Notes under the pieces: generated by a model
Told to the model about the DNA's origin: nothing
Databases searched by the model: none
The model's input: the letters and a program-made list of their open reading frames with translations, nothing else
Part shown: positions 23,451 through 34,059 of the stretch, piece by piece
Layout of the letters: every line of letters begins with the position of its first letter
Numbering within the stretch: the first letter of the stretch is position 1
Made by a program: the position numbers and the translations under genes
NCBI GenBank assembly: GCA_015499995.1
Contig: JADNRV010000113.1
Location: 108,681-172,680, forward strand
Origin: Flammula alnicola
Taxonomy: Eukaryota > Basidiomycota > Agaricomycetes > Agaricales > Strophariaceae
DNA: 64,000 nucleotides
Direction of reading: 5' to 3'

Positions 23451-25127
23451 ATGTCTTACGATCCCCCCTTTGACGACATCGAGTTCACCTTGACTCCTCC
23501 TAATCTACAAACTGTAGACGACCTCCGTCTATTCAATTCCAAAGCCCCAGTTTCAATACTCGACGACGACATTTTGTCGAGAATATTCATGCTCAACGCC
23601 TCTCTCGATTTCGAATGTACACATCGTCCCAGCCAGACGGCACGAAGGACCTCGCAAGTGTTCCATAAATGGAGGCAGGTCGTGCTCGGATTCCCGATGA
23701 TCTGGGCGGCCTCTTTGGATTTTGGGGATCCTTTGCCATGGATAGAGGAAGTAATTTCACGCACAGGGTCTGCCCTCCTCAATGTTGTTGTCCCATCAAT
23801 AACCATTCCGAATCCGGAGTCGCTGTGGTTTGGGGATGCTGAGAATGGGTCCCTTCTTAACATGCTGGATGATATTTCACAGGGAATCAATATCGCGGAC
23901 GACATCTTCAACTTGGCTTTACCACTCATCAACAGAGCCCGTATATTGGCCATTAAAACCGACAAATCACAATGGGAGAGTTTGGCGCCAGCTTTAACGC
24001 AACCACATCCCAACTTACAGTCCTTTTCCCTCGTTCGCGAGGTTTATCACACGTTCCAGGACTTAGCATTGCCTGAAAACCTTTTCGCGGGACCTGCTCC
24101 TCAGCTTCGAACGTTCCATCTCCAGGGATTCATATGCCAACCTGAATACCTTTCCCTCCAAAATCTCACCTCACTCTATGTAGTGGGTACATTTGTGAGG
24201 GATCGCGCACTTCAGGGCCTTACAGCTGTCGCGTGGCTGCGCGCCCTTGAAGGCATGCCGAAACTCAAAAACCTCCAGCTGGTGTACTGTGTGTGGGAAA
24301 CTACAGGCGAGACGTTGGCCCCCCTGCCCACCGAGGATGTCAGTCTGCCGCAACTCGAATCTGTCAGGCTCCTCGGAAACCTTGTGCCCTGCAGCGTGAT
24401 CCTCGCCTACCTCAAAGTTCCTTCAGACTGCAATATAGATATCAGCTGCCTCGACATCACTGTCTACGACCACTTCCGCTTACTGACGCCGACACTTGCC
24501 CGAATGCTGAGATCTTTGGGGGCAATGTCCAAAGAAGAATCCATTTCATTGTCGATCTATTCTACAGCTCTCTTATTGCATAACCCCTATCATCACCAAT
24601 CAGGAAAAGGTCGCTTCTTTGTCCGGTGGTCCACTCAAAATTTCACAAACACACTTCTTCCCCTCCTTTCCCTCCTACAAATCATCGGTTCAGACACAAA
24701 TGACCTTACCCTCACCAATCTCGAGCCTCCAGTTGTCACAGGACGCATAGTTGTTGACATTTTACTTTCCTTCCCGAAAGTCGAGACTCTGCGCATGAGT
24801 AAAATTCATACGGTCCACTATCTACTCCCGGTGCTCAGTGCTCGTATCAACGACTCAGAAATAGGAGATCAACTTGTGCTCCTCCCTCGTCTGACCAACA
24901 TTTCATTATTTAGCATCCCTTTCGGTGACGATCCCAGTAGCGACCAACTTTCAATGGAAGACCTCCTTAACTTGTTGCGCCAACGAGCAGAGATGGGAGC
25001 GCCAATTGGTACTGTTAAATTCAAGGACTGCGAGGGCCCGGGTTTTGAAGAAGGCATCGGAAAAATAGAGCAGCTTGGCGTTCTTGTTGATTTGGAAGAG
25101 CCACACAGGTCGCAAGAGGACCATTAG
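23451..25127 (+). CDS. F-box-like protein, MSYDP family, paralogue A
   Basis: A single-exon gene of 558 codons. The N-terminus MSYDPPFDDIEFTLTPP is shared by A-D. The F-box-like segment (VSILDDDILSRIFMLNAS, about residues 33-50) is followed by SQVFHKWRQ, WAASLDFGDPLPWIE and about 400 residues of irregular LRR-like sequence (PQLRTFHLQGF; LPQLESVRLLGN; FPKVETLRMSKI). The C-terminal block KFKDCEGPGFEEGIGKIEQL is highly conserved across the family. Function is inferred: the F-box would bind Skp1 and the repeats a substrate. A and B are tandem, about 390 bp apart, and A is intact. The alternative is a non-SCF role, since the F-box is degenerate. Confidence 0.8.
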   Translation: MSYDPPFDDIEFTLTPPNLQTVDDLRLFNSKAPVSILDDDILSRIFMLNASLDFECTHRPSQTARRTSQVFHKWRQVVLGFPMIWAASLDFGDPLPWIEEVISRTGSALLNVVVPSITIPNPESLWFGDAENGSLLNMLDDISQGINIADDIFNLALPLINRARILAIKTDKSQWESLAPALTQPHPNLQSFSLVREVYHTFQDLALPENLFAGPAPQLRTFHLQGFICQPEYLSLQNLTSLYVVGTFVRDRALQGLTAVAWLRALEGMPKLKNLQLVYCVWETTGETLAPLPTEDVSLPQLESVRLLGNLVPCSVILAYLKVPSDCNIDISCLDITVYDHFRLLTPTLARMLRSLGAMSKEESISLSIYSTALLLHNPYHHQSGKGRFFVRWSTQNFTNTLLPLLSLLQIIGSDTNDLTLTNLEPPVVTGRIVVDILLSFPKVETLRMSKIHTVHYLLPVLSARINDSEIGDQLVLLPRLTNISLFSIPFGDDPSSDQLSMEDLLNLLRQRAEMGAPIGTVKFKDCEGPGFEEGIGKIEQLGVLVDLEEPHRSQEDH

Positions 25128-25514
25128 GTGTATTTTAGTGTGTCATTCACGTTTTCTATAATGAAAGGAAACCCCAGACTTGTGATCGTCGTTCTGCTGA
25201 CTTCGAAGCTTATAAGGCAAACCTCTTTGAATTGCATGGGATAAAAATCGGTGATCGAAAATTTGAAATATCATTGAGAAGGGCACGAGGGTTCGAGTCT
25301 AAAACTGCGAATTTGGGGTTATAGATATTCAGTATGTTACCCAGGTAAATTTACATTGACAATTAGTCGCAAATTGTTTGATTCTAACGTACCGGGAAAC
25401 CTGTGCCATATTGATTGCTGGCATCACTTGCCCAATATATCGTGACACCGTGCGCTTGTCCTCTCACGATACATACCTTCATTTTCTTCCTCAACATCTT
25501 GAAGCTTTCAACTC
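25128..25514. repeat. Spacer between tandem paralogues A and B (duplicated 3' flank and promoter)
   Basis: Holds the family 3' flank (words such as GGGTTCGAGTCTAAA and AAATTTACATTGACA) followed by the family promoter. Here the flank is uninterrupted, which makes it the empty-site reference for the insertion at 27386-28085. Confidence 0.75.
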
Positions 25515-27203
25515 ATGTCTTATGATCCCCTCTTTGATGACATCGAGTTCACCTTGACTCCTCCTAATCTACCCACTGTAGACGACCTCCGTCTATTCAA
25601 TTCCAAAGCCCCAGTTTCAACACTCGACGACGACATTTTGTCGAGAATATTCATGCTCAACGCCTCTCTCGATTTCGAACGCATGCATCGTCCCAGCCAG
25701 ACGACACGAAGGACGTCGCAGGTGTTCCATAAATGGAGGCAGGTCGCACTCGGATTCCCGATGATCTGGGCAGCCTCTTTGGATTTTGGGGATCCTTTGC
25801 CATGGATAGAGGAAGTAGTTTTGCGCACAGGATCTGCCCCTCTCAATGTTGTTGTCCCATCAATAACCAGTCAGAATCCGGAGACGCTGTGGCATGGGAA
25901 GACTGAGAGTGGGTCCCTTCTTGACTTGCTGGATGATCTTTCAGTGGGAATCAATATCGCGGATGACATCTTCAACATGGCTTTACCCCTCATCAACAGA
26001 TCCCGTGTATTAGCCATTAAAACCAACAAATCACAATGGGAGAGTTTGGCGCCAGCCTTAACGCAACCATTGCCCAACTTACAGTCCTTTTCTCTCCTTC
26101 GCGAGTTTTATCAAGAGTACGAGGACTTAGCATTGCCCACAACCCTATTCGCGGGACCTGCTCCTCACCTTCGAACATTCCATCTCCTAGGATTCACATG
26201 CCAACCTGAATATCTTCCCCTCCAAAATCTTACCTCACTCTCAGTAGCAAGTACATTTGCCTGCATGAGGTCTCGCACACATCGGGACCTTACAGCTGTA
26301 GCATGGCTGCGCGCCCTTGAAGGCATGCCGAAACTCAAAAACCTCGAGTTGGTGTATTGTGTCTGGGAAACTACAGGCGAGATGTTGGCCCTACCCACCG
26401 AGGATGTCAGTCTGCCGCAACTCGAGTCCGTCATGCTCGTCGGAAACCTCACATCATGCAGCGTGATCCTCACCTTTCTCAAAGTTCCTTCAGACTGCAA
26501 TATGGATATCAGATACTTCGACGTCGCTGTCAACGATCACTTCCGCTTAATGATGTCGGCTCTCGACCGAATACTGAGATCTGTGGGGGCAGTGTCTAGG
26601 GGAGAACCCATTTCATTGTCGATCTATTCTACAGAACTTTCGTTGCATAATGCCTATCATCACCAATCAGGGAAAGGTCGCTTCTTTCTCCAGTGGTCCG
26701 CAGAAAACGCCATAAATTTCACGGACACGATTCTTCCCTTCCTTTCCCTCCTACAAATCATCGGTTCAAACGCAAATGACCTTACCCTCACCAATCTCCA
26801 GCCTTCAATTGTCGCGGGACGCCTACTTGTTGACATTTTACTTTCCTTCCCGAAAGTCGAGACTCTGCGCATGAGTAAAATCCATACGTTCCACTATCTA
26901 CCTCCGCTGCTCTGTGCTCGTATCAACAACTCAGAAATAGGAGATCAACTTGTGCTTCTCCCTCGCCTCACCAAAATTTCATTATTTGCCATCCCTTTCG
27001 GTGACGATCCCAGTAGCGACCAACTTTCAATGGAAGACCTCCTTAACTTGTTGCGCCAACGAGCAGTGATGGGAGTGCCAATTGGTACTGTTAAATTCAA
27101 GGACTGCGAGGGCCCGGGTTTTGAAGAAGGCATCGGAAAACTAGAGCAGCTTGGTGTTCTTGTTGATTTGGAAGAAGAATACAGGTCGCAAGAGGACCAT
27201 TAG
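25515..27203 (+). CDS. F-box-like protein, MSYDP family, paralogue B
   Basis: A single exon of 562 codons, very close to A in both protein and DNA (same start MSYDPLFDDIEF, same F-box-like segment, same C-terminus ending QEDH). Differences cluster in the variable middle (residues about 110-260), for example YQEYEDLALP against the corresponding part of A, as expected if the LRR-like surface diversifies after duplication. The frame is intact. It is the second gene of the A-B tandem, and its 3' flank is interrupted by a 700 bp TIR element starting 183 bp after the stop codon. Confidence 0.8.
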   Translation: MSYDPLFDDIEFTLTPPNLPTVDDLRLFNSKAPVSTLDDDILSRIFMLNASLDFERMHRPSQTTRRTSQVFHKWRQVALGFPMIWAASLDFGDPLPWIEEVVLRTGSAPLNVVVPSITSQNPETLWHGKTESGSLLDLLDDLSVGINIADDIFNMALPLINRSRVLAIKTNKSQWESLAPALTQPLPNLQSFSLLREFYQEYEDLALPTTLFAGPAPHLRTFHLLGFTCQPEYLPLQNLTSLSVASTFACMRSRTHRDLTAVAWLRALEGMPKLKNLELVYCVWETTGEMLALPTEDVSLPQLESVMLVGNLTSCSVILTFLKVPSDCNMDIRYFDVAVNDHFRLMMSALDRILRSVGAVSRGEPISLSIYSTELSLHNAYHHQSGKGRFFLQWSAENAINFTDTILPFLSLLQIIGSNANDLTLTNLQPSIVAGRLLVDILLSFPKVETLRMSKIHTFHYLPPLLCARINNSEIGDQLVLLPRLTKISLFAIPFGDDPSSDQLSMEDLLNLLRQRAVMGVPIGTVKFKDCEGPGFEEGIGKLEQLGVLVDLEEEYRSQEDH

Positions 27204-27385
27204 GTGTATTTTAGTTTGTCGATCTTTTATACTTAATACAAGGCAACCCCATACTTGTGACCGTCGTTCTGCTGAAGCTTATCAGTCTTTGAGTTGCCCG
27301 GGATAAAAAATACCCGCTCGAATTTTTGAAATATTGTCGAGAACTTGAATGGCACGAGGGTTCGAGTCTAAAGACTGGGAATTTG

Positions 27386-28085
27386 AGGACCCCTCTTTAT
27401 TCTGCAAGAGGTCCGATACTAGTGCGGACCTAAATGGGTCCAAAATCTGGCCTATGTCCGATACTAGTGCGGACCAAAACGCCAAAATTTGGCTCAATGT
27501 CCGATATTTTGCGCGTACCAAAATGCCTAGTCGGTACTGATGTCCGATACTTGATGTGGACCTTTGTCGACATTCCCAATCAAGTTCACCTTTGTAACGA
27601 CCATCCGAGAAAATTTAACAGGTTAAGAGAGTAGCCTGCCGTGCTTCATGGTGTTTCATGTTGTCATTCACGTCCGTTTTTCTCTCTATCTGAGTGATAC
27701 AGTTGCGATCTCAAACTTAATGGCACACCGAGCGTGGAAAATAAGAGTTTGATGAAGGGCAAATAAAGGGAGTTCAAGAGGAAGGCATCGAACAAGCTTG
27801 GAATGAGGACACTATGCACCTTGCAGTGTTGTTCTTTCCTTTTTTGTGGTAGCAAAGGCGGAAGGGTGGATAATCACTGTCGTTTTCTGCCAAAATCTGT
27901 ATATTTACTGACCGTGCGGACCAAACTGACTGAAAAGTATGTCCGATACTTAATGCGGACATATAGAGCTCGAAAAGGGTAGGTCCGATATTTATGCGGC
28001 CCAGAACGCCGAAATTTCGTCCGGACCTAAGTGCCAAAAAATGGCGATTTCGTATCGAACATCTGACAGCATAGAGAGGGGTCCT
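27386..28085. mobile_element. 700 bp non-autonomous TIR element (hAT-like), 8-bp target duplication
   Basis: The ends are inverted: AGGACCCCTCTTTATTCTG on the left and, reverse-complemented, AGGACCCCTCTCTATGCTG on the right, with similarity reaching about 35 bp. The 8-bp GGAATTTG flanks both sides (27378-27385 and 28086-28093). The same 3' flank in paralogues A, C and D has no insertion, so the site is confirmed as filled here. It has no coding capacity. The interior carries many palindromic GTCCGATACT-N-GCGGACC units, the likely transposase-binding subterminal repeats. The 8-bp duplication suggests hAT (or KDZ) mobilisation by an element elsewhere. Confidence 0.85.
27411..28002. repeat. Array of palindromic GTCCGATACT..TGCGGACC motifs
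   Basis: Units at 27411-27430, 27456-27475, 27499-27519, 27542-27562, 27941-27960 and 27983-28002, plus a half unit near 27914. Each begins GTCCGATA and ends (G)CGGACC or a variant, so the two ends of a unit are inverted relative to each other. They lie in two clusters near the two ends of the 700 bp element. Confidence 0.85.
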
Positions 28086-28199
28086 GGAATTTGTAGTCTG
28101 TATGTTTACCCAGTTAAATTTACATTGACACTCGAAGGATCGTGATCTTCCTGTGTTCCCGGAGATGACCTCTTTTCTCTCTCCAGAACGCGGACATGC

Positions 28200-28790
28200 C
28201 TGTTACTATCTTCAGATCTCCGTATCTCAACAATGCCATGCTCCTGCGAATCGAAACATGTTGGAGGAGCCTCTTCAGAAGGAGTAGGCGTAGGTGGATG
28301 GCTACTTGGCAGCGGCTACTCTCTCAAGCTTCAGCATTGACCATGTTGTTGCCTATGAGATTGTCACACCCGATGACCGAGTTCGAAAGGTGAACAATAA
28401 AAAAGAGATGGATCTATTCCAAGCTTTGCGGGTGCGTATGTATCTATTTTGATAATCATGTACCTTTTCTAAGATTTTAGTTTTTTTTTCACAGGGAGGA
28501 GGCAACAATTTCGGAATTGTAACAAAGTTTGTGCTCAAGACTTACCCGCAGGGAGCCACCTATGTTCATTTGTTTCTTCCTTATCCATCCTCGACAGGAA
28601 ATATTAAATAGTATCATCCAGGGAGTGCTCCTCATAGTTCTGGGCACCCAGACAGAAGAAGTCAAAGACGCTATTGTAAAATTTGTCGAGAACGAAAAGA
28701 GACAAGAAGCTACAACCATTGCGGCCTTCAGGCATGTACTTAAAGACAGAAACATAGAGGTAATGCATGTATACATGCAGAGGATTGCAG
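28200..28790 (+). pseudogene. FAD-linked (berberine-bridge type) oxidoreductase remnant
   Basis: Readable pieces are GVGVGGWLLGSGYS, then (after a one-base frame change near 28325) FSIDHVVAYEIVTPDDRVRK and KKEMDLFQALR, an intron with GT-AG ends, then GGGNNFGIVTKFVLKTYPQG, the signature of the FAD-binding domain. Further on is TEEVKDAIVKFVENEKRQEA. The N-terminal flavin-attachment region and the C-terminal BBE domain are missing and frames are broken, so it is a fragment. Intact relatives are secreted oxidases of sugars or alkaloids. It sits between the two duplication copies. Confidence 0.75.
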
Positions 28791-28899
28791 AATTTGGAAT
28801 CCGCTGGGTGAGAATTCTCTCTCGGAGAGAATCTATAAATATGACAGCTGGCAACAGTCTCTCAAATAAACATCTGACGGATCATTGATGCGCAACCCA

Positions 28900-29539
28900 G
28901 CCTTCGTCTATCCTATCACCCTTTCCGCCCACGCCATAGTCACCCTCGTTATCCCAGATCGAAGCGCAAGGAGAGAAATATCCGAAATGAACATTGAACG
29001 CGCCAGGACGGACTTACGAAAGACAAGCGGAGCGTGAAGTGATGAAAAAACATCAGCTGGCCTGCAAGGATGATGGTAAGAACAGTCGCATAGCGAGAGG
29101 ACCCTACTTATGAACCAATACCGATTGCAGGCCGTTTCGTGCTCGGTATTTCCCTCTCTTTCAACTCCTACTCAACGTTCACCTGCCCAACCCTTCTTCA
29201 ACGACGCCGACACCTCCAGTGCCTATGGCGACACCGACGTGCTCAACTCGAGGGATGTCATTCTTTCCTTAGCCACCCACATCGTCAGGGATTCCACCCG
29301 GACCAATTATCTGAGGTTAACAGGTAAGTTGACGTTTAGAGCGGCAGCGGTGCGTACTCACCTAACATCTCTAGACAGGAAACACTCTCAAATCCTCACC
29401 GCGAACTCGATGACAGGCGTCAGAATGGCGTGCAAGATGATAAGGACTGAGGGAACCTTCAGAATCAGGTAAGTGTAGTTTTTCGACAAGACGATAACTT
29501 GATACCTACCTTTGTAGTCAATCTTCTCAACATATCCAC
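28900..29539. other. Unassigned sequence with short spliced-looking ORFs
   Basis: ORFs at 29110-29472 and 29139-29327 follow plausible intron ends, but I recognise no family and cannot support a gene. Confidence 0.3.
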
Positions 29540-30472
29540 CCGGGACTCAGAACGGAAAGCCCCTCCCGATCTCCGTCACCGAGGCCAGAGAAAACTAGAG
29601 AAAAACAGTATGCGTGCTGTATGTTGTCAATTATGCGTGACAGTGCACTGCAAAATCGTGAACTGAAGGCAGATATGCATGCTGGAGGTGACCGACTCCC
29701 GAGTACCCAAGCCTGTATACGAAAATAAAATTAAATACAATGTCGATTGGACGTTGATGATAGGACGTACAGTATTTTGTCCCCTCTGCTCACGTAATCG
29801 TCCGTGGCACGTGATAATCTGCGCTCCAGCTCTTTCCAACATTTTTGCATATTACTCGACAGTCTTCTCTATCGTTGGGAACATGTGAAACTCGGTGGTT
29901 ACGGGTATGGATAGATTCACATGGAGAATATTAACTGAAAAGGAGAGTCAACGTTAGAACACACACACTCGGTACGCCTTCAGCATGGAGATGATGCACT
30001 GAGATTATAAATCAGATCCTAATCATCCTGCAAGAACGATCCATAGCGCCCCCACTTCGCGATATCCTGCGGACACCCAAGATTGAGATCTATCACATCA
30101 CAGTGCTTCTCCATCACCTTGGCCGAAATCAGCAGCTGCTCTGGGTCATTTGCGCAAAACTGGACGATCAGTGGCCGATCGGTCGTGGGGTTGCCTTCTT
30201 CGCCAGATATCAGGTCAAAGTTCGCATTGCGGTACGTCTTGTTGTTGGCGTCCATGAACAACTGTCTTTGGTGTTATGTTTAAGTAAGAAAGAAGCATAG
30301 AGGGATGAAAGGACCTTGGCGTTGATCATCTGTGTGTATATGAGCTACAAGCATCAGCAAATCCTGGTTGGGCTACCCAGCACTGGGTAGTGCTGTGCAG
30401 AGCCATAGAGCCATAGTAAGGGGTACTAAATAGACAGAGCCATGCGCTTTCTACACAGAACCCCACAGCACA

Positions 30473-30553
30473 GCACCGCCACTCTGCAGAACTCTGCAGC
30501 ATGGCACCGCCACTCCACAGAACGCTGCAGCACGGCACCGCCACTCCACAGAA
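30473..30553. repeat. 31-bp tandem repeat, about 2.6 units
   Basis: Units at 30473-30503 and 30504-30534 and a partial third share GCACCGCCACTC..CAGAAC and CTGCAGCA. It lies close to the left end of the 7.3 kb element. Confidence 0.85.
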
Positions 30554-30766
30554 GTCCATAGAACTGCCTGGGTTCTATACCGTACGCCGTAGACACACTT
30601 CTATTCTACCAGAAACCCTTTTATTTTCCACATTTTATACTTTATTCACACTTGTATTAGACAAATACATTTTATTGCTCAGTAATGGTATTCGAAGCTA
30701 CTTTTAAGGTAATTATACAGTATTTCGATTGACTATAACAGACGATTCCCATGCTGACATCATTAC

Positions 30767-30834
30767 CTGCATGAAAGAGGGGTGGGGGTTGGGGGTTAGC
30801 AGCTGCGCAGGCAGGGGAGTGGGCTGCGACATAC
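30767..30834 (-). repeat. Intron-like repeat unit 1 (68 bp)
   Basis: On the minus strand it starts GTATGTCGCAGCCCA and ends CTTTCATGCAG, followed by GTAATGA. It is similar along its whole length to 32184-32249 and 32572-32627. Confidence 0.6.
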
Positions 30835-30856
30835 CTCTCACTGTGGGAGCGGCTTA

Positions 30857-32100
30857 GGTTGCCGAGCAACCAAGGACAGGCTGAAAACTAGAATTTAACC
30901 TGTCCTTGGGTGATTATTAGGTTGATTTAATTCAACCTAATAATTAGGTTGCGCGGCAACCTACCAAAACAACCAAGGAGATAGTGATGTTAAACATGCA
31001 TAGTTAGACCATCAGTATGCTACTTTTCAACCTGACTCATCAACCAGTAGATAGCTACTTATTAACCTAAAGTATGCCCCAGTGGAAAAGGTATTATATT
31101 TTCAATAGGATTGTTAATTTGTATATTCTAAACATGTTCTGAGGAATTTTGAAGCAAGAAGGGTAGCACCTGGAATGCGGTGACATAAATAAAAATTTGG
31201 CGCGCACCTTTTTTTCCTAAGTCCAAAATGCCGCGTTGCTCAGTATCCGGCGATGGCCGACATTTCAGACTCCGCCTGAACAGAGCGACAGGGTGGTTGA
31301 CTCCTGCTCTTACCATTGTCCTGGATCCACCCTTCTAACGCCCAACTGTATATGACCCCAACAAGTCCCCAACAACCCGACTCTGCCCATGCCATGGGCT
31401 GGCATTTGATTTACAGCAACACAAGGGTGTAGAAAGTCTTAGGGGGATAGGAGATAGGGACCTGTGGTAGGAGGCCCATCAGGTATGTCGCGAACAACCC
31501 CCCCATGATGCCGCTGACTGATTGCCTTTCGCTGTGCCTAACCCATATCGAATACTGCCACTATCCTCCACTCCGACTCGCGGACCGTCAATCACCACCA
31601 CCACCCCCCGTTTCAACCAACACAACACCTGTTGCCACCGACAATGGAATGTGAGGCCGCAGGCAAATGCAATGAGACGGATGCACCTGTATGGTCGGTG
31701 GTCTCATTTCGAGTATATAGAGTATTGCTATGATATGTAACCTAATGTGTAGTCAAAATAACAACCTATTTTACGAATTAAAAAAAAAAATGTCTAAAAG
31801 CAACCTACTGTATAGTGACTCTAACCGGCTAATTGGGTCATTTTCAACCGACAATAGGTTGACTTTCAATACTACTGTAGGTTGGTTAAAACTACACACC
31901 AGGTTGATCATAAACCTTACTGAGCCATTTGTACATAGGTTGAAAAGTTAAAAAATAGGTTGTAAATTAACCAAGGCACCAACCTACTCACAAGGTTGAT
32001 CACCAACCTAACGAAGATGAAAATCAATCTTTTATTTACTGATAAGTAACCTAACTTAGGTCAAATCCCCAGGTTGACCATCAACCTGGGCCGCCCGCAC
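30857..32100. repeat. Dense CAACCTA / TAGGTTG motif region
   Basis: More than 25 occurrences of AACCT or AGGTT in the CAACCTA/TAGGTTG context occur in both orientations, concentrated at 30857-31070 and 31740-32100. Several form local palindromes (for example TTCAACCTAATAATTAGGTTG-type hairpins near 30930). The sequence is otherwise AT-rich and non-coding. Confidence 0.75.
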
Positions 32101-32704
32101 AGAGTCTGGCCACTTCATCTTCAGTTGCATTTCGCGACCGCTCATGGAGCTGTCTCGGGTTTCAGTACCCTCGATGTTGTTACCTGCACGAGAGGGGTGA
32201 GGGTTGGAGGTTAGCAGCGGCACAGGTGGGGATTTGGGCTGTGACGTACCTCTGGCCGTTTCGTCTTCGGTGTCGTGTTTCGCAACCGATCACGGAGCCG
32301 TCTTGTGTTTCATTACCCTTGGCGTCGTTACCTGCGTGAAAGAGGGGTGGTGGTTCCTGGAGTTGGGGTGCGCTGGCTATCAGGCAAAGCGGTGGCCTCA
32401 AGCGGTGATCTGTGAGAGACAAAGAGGGAATCGAGTCGTTAGTCATATCTTTCAGCGCTGTTTGCCACTTACCTCCCTGACCTAACTATCTGTGCCCTGT
32501 CCAGTATTGGGTGTAGTTCTCATGGTATCCGCGCTGCGGTTTTATTTTTCGGATACCTAGTGCATGGTTACCTGTACAAAAAGGGTGTGGGGGGTTAGTA
32601 AAGGTGAGGAAGTGGGTTGTTATGTACCTTGCAGCATTTTGGCCTGACATTGTTGGGTTCCGTGGCCGGCCTTGCACCCCGGCGATGTGATATGATAACG
32701 ACAA
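32100..32704 (-). other. Reiterated exon/intron-like block, possible gene
   Basis: Minus-strand exons would read VQGRPRNPTMSGQNAAR, GNHALGIRKIKPQRGYHENY, GNDAKGNETQDGSVIG and GNNIEGTETRDSSMSGR. They are separated by intron-like units with GT-AG ends (32572-32627 and 32184-32249), plus a decayed copy at 32332-32345 that is read through. The last two exons are repeats of one another. No family is recognised and a stop interrupts one exon, so I do not call a functional gene. Confidence 0.35.
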
Positions 32705-33747
32705 GCCTAACGGCTTGTCATCGCGTGTTTGCTGGGTGCCTCATGTTGTACGGCTGCGGCTGTGGCAGTGTCATCTTTTGCCGGAGTGAACGAGGGAGGC
32801 GAGCACATTGCATGGTGGTGCCACGCACCTGTTGGGTCGCTGTCAGTGTCTTACTCGGTCGCGTGCTGGTTGCTAGGTTATCCTCGGCGTCGCATTATCG
32901 TGTGCCCATTCCACTTGGGTGTGGTTTGCCTGCATCAGCATTGTCATTGTCATTGGTTCGTGATGACGTGGCGCGGGTGTCAAACCCACGCCGTGGTTTT
33001 CTGGGCTCGAATGGGGTGTTGGGGGGTCACTTGGCTGGGCGGGGGTGGTTAGCGGCGTTCCAGGGTCCCTAGTCCTGTCCTCCACCCTCGTTGGTGCCCT
33101 TTCTTGCTGTCGTTGGGCGTGAGAAAGGGGAGGAGGAGCAAGGTCAGCAGCGCCATGAGAGGTTACAGGGCTCTTACCGGCCTGGCGCACTGGTTTGCAG
33201 CTGGGTTTGCTCCTTGGGGCACGCGCGGTGTTCAGGGTGGCATACAACGGCTTTGGGATTGTATGAGGCACAGCAGACATCAAGGTGGGAAAGGCGGTGG
33301 TGTCAAATTTGTGCTACACAAGAGGGGGATAGGGTGTAAGAGCTGTGATACAGGCCGGCTTGCCACGTACATGGTGCGCATTCTGTGACATTCATTCGTT
33401 TGTAATACAATCGAGGTTGTAGACGAAACACTCACATTGCCAATGAGAAGTCCAATTTCCTATCGCAATCTTCAAGCACCTACTATTACTTACCGTACTC
33501 TGAAAAACGGTGGCACAGGGAGGTCGGGTAAGAGGTGGGGTGAAAAGTACAAGTCCAAGTTCAACTTTGAAGTTTGAACGTCGTTTTTCAACACATCATG
33601 TGACCTAATTCTTGAACTCCGCTTCAAACGACTTAGTGACTAAACGTGTCGCGTCGCGACTCTTTGTTTAATCTCTGTGACAAATTTCGGACATGTACGT
33701 CCAAAGTTTGTAACGCCTCAAGCTCGCTGGCCTTGCCCAGTTCTGTG

Positions 33748-33779
33748 ACGGATTTGCGACATCCATGTCGCAAATCCGT
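33748..33779. repeat. Perfect 15-bp-stem palindrome with 2-nt loop
   Basis: ACGGATTTGCGACAT, then CC, then its exact reverse complement. It is flanked by three GTAACGCC or CGTAACGCC words, and a weaker hairpin (TTTCGGACATGTACGTCC) lies about 60 bp upstream. Confidence 0.9.
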
Positions 33780-34059
33780 AACGCCTCTCAAATCCGTAAC
33801 GCCTTCGCACTGGCATGGCTGGCGCTGGCTGGCCTCCGCGATTCATGACCACCTGCGACGTCATTGACACCTGCCCCGCCATCTCAGCTATCTAGGCAGT
33901 GGCCAATATGCGAGGGAAATGAGGTGGAGGACCAACGTCAACGAGCTCTTCACTTGGCCACGCCAACCCGGACACCCCCCACGCACACAAACTACAGCGC
34001 TTGAGGCATAGGTAAGTCATCCATGCCGCTCTACCCCTCAAATAACAACTTACCACCAT

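Noticed and set aside
27411..28002. CRISPR-like or promoter operator array
   Set aside because: Spacing is irregular, units are palindromic and degenerate, and the array is contained within a TIR element with a target duplication.
29048..29062. An isolated CATCAGC word as a third terminal repeat of the large family
   Set aside because: It continues TGGCCTGC, not AAAG, and no partner end or interrupted flank is found.
33748..33779. tRNA or structured RNA gene at the palindrome
   Set aside because: A single perfect stem with a two-base loop; no cloverleaf, no A/B box promoter elements.
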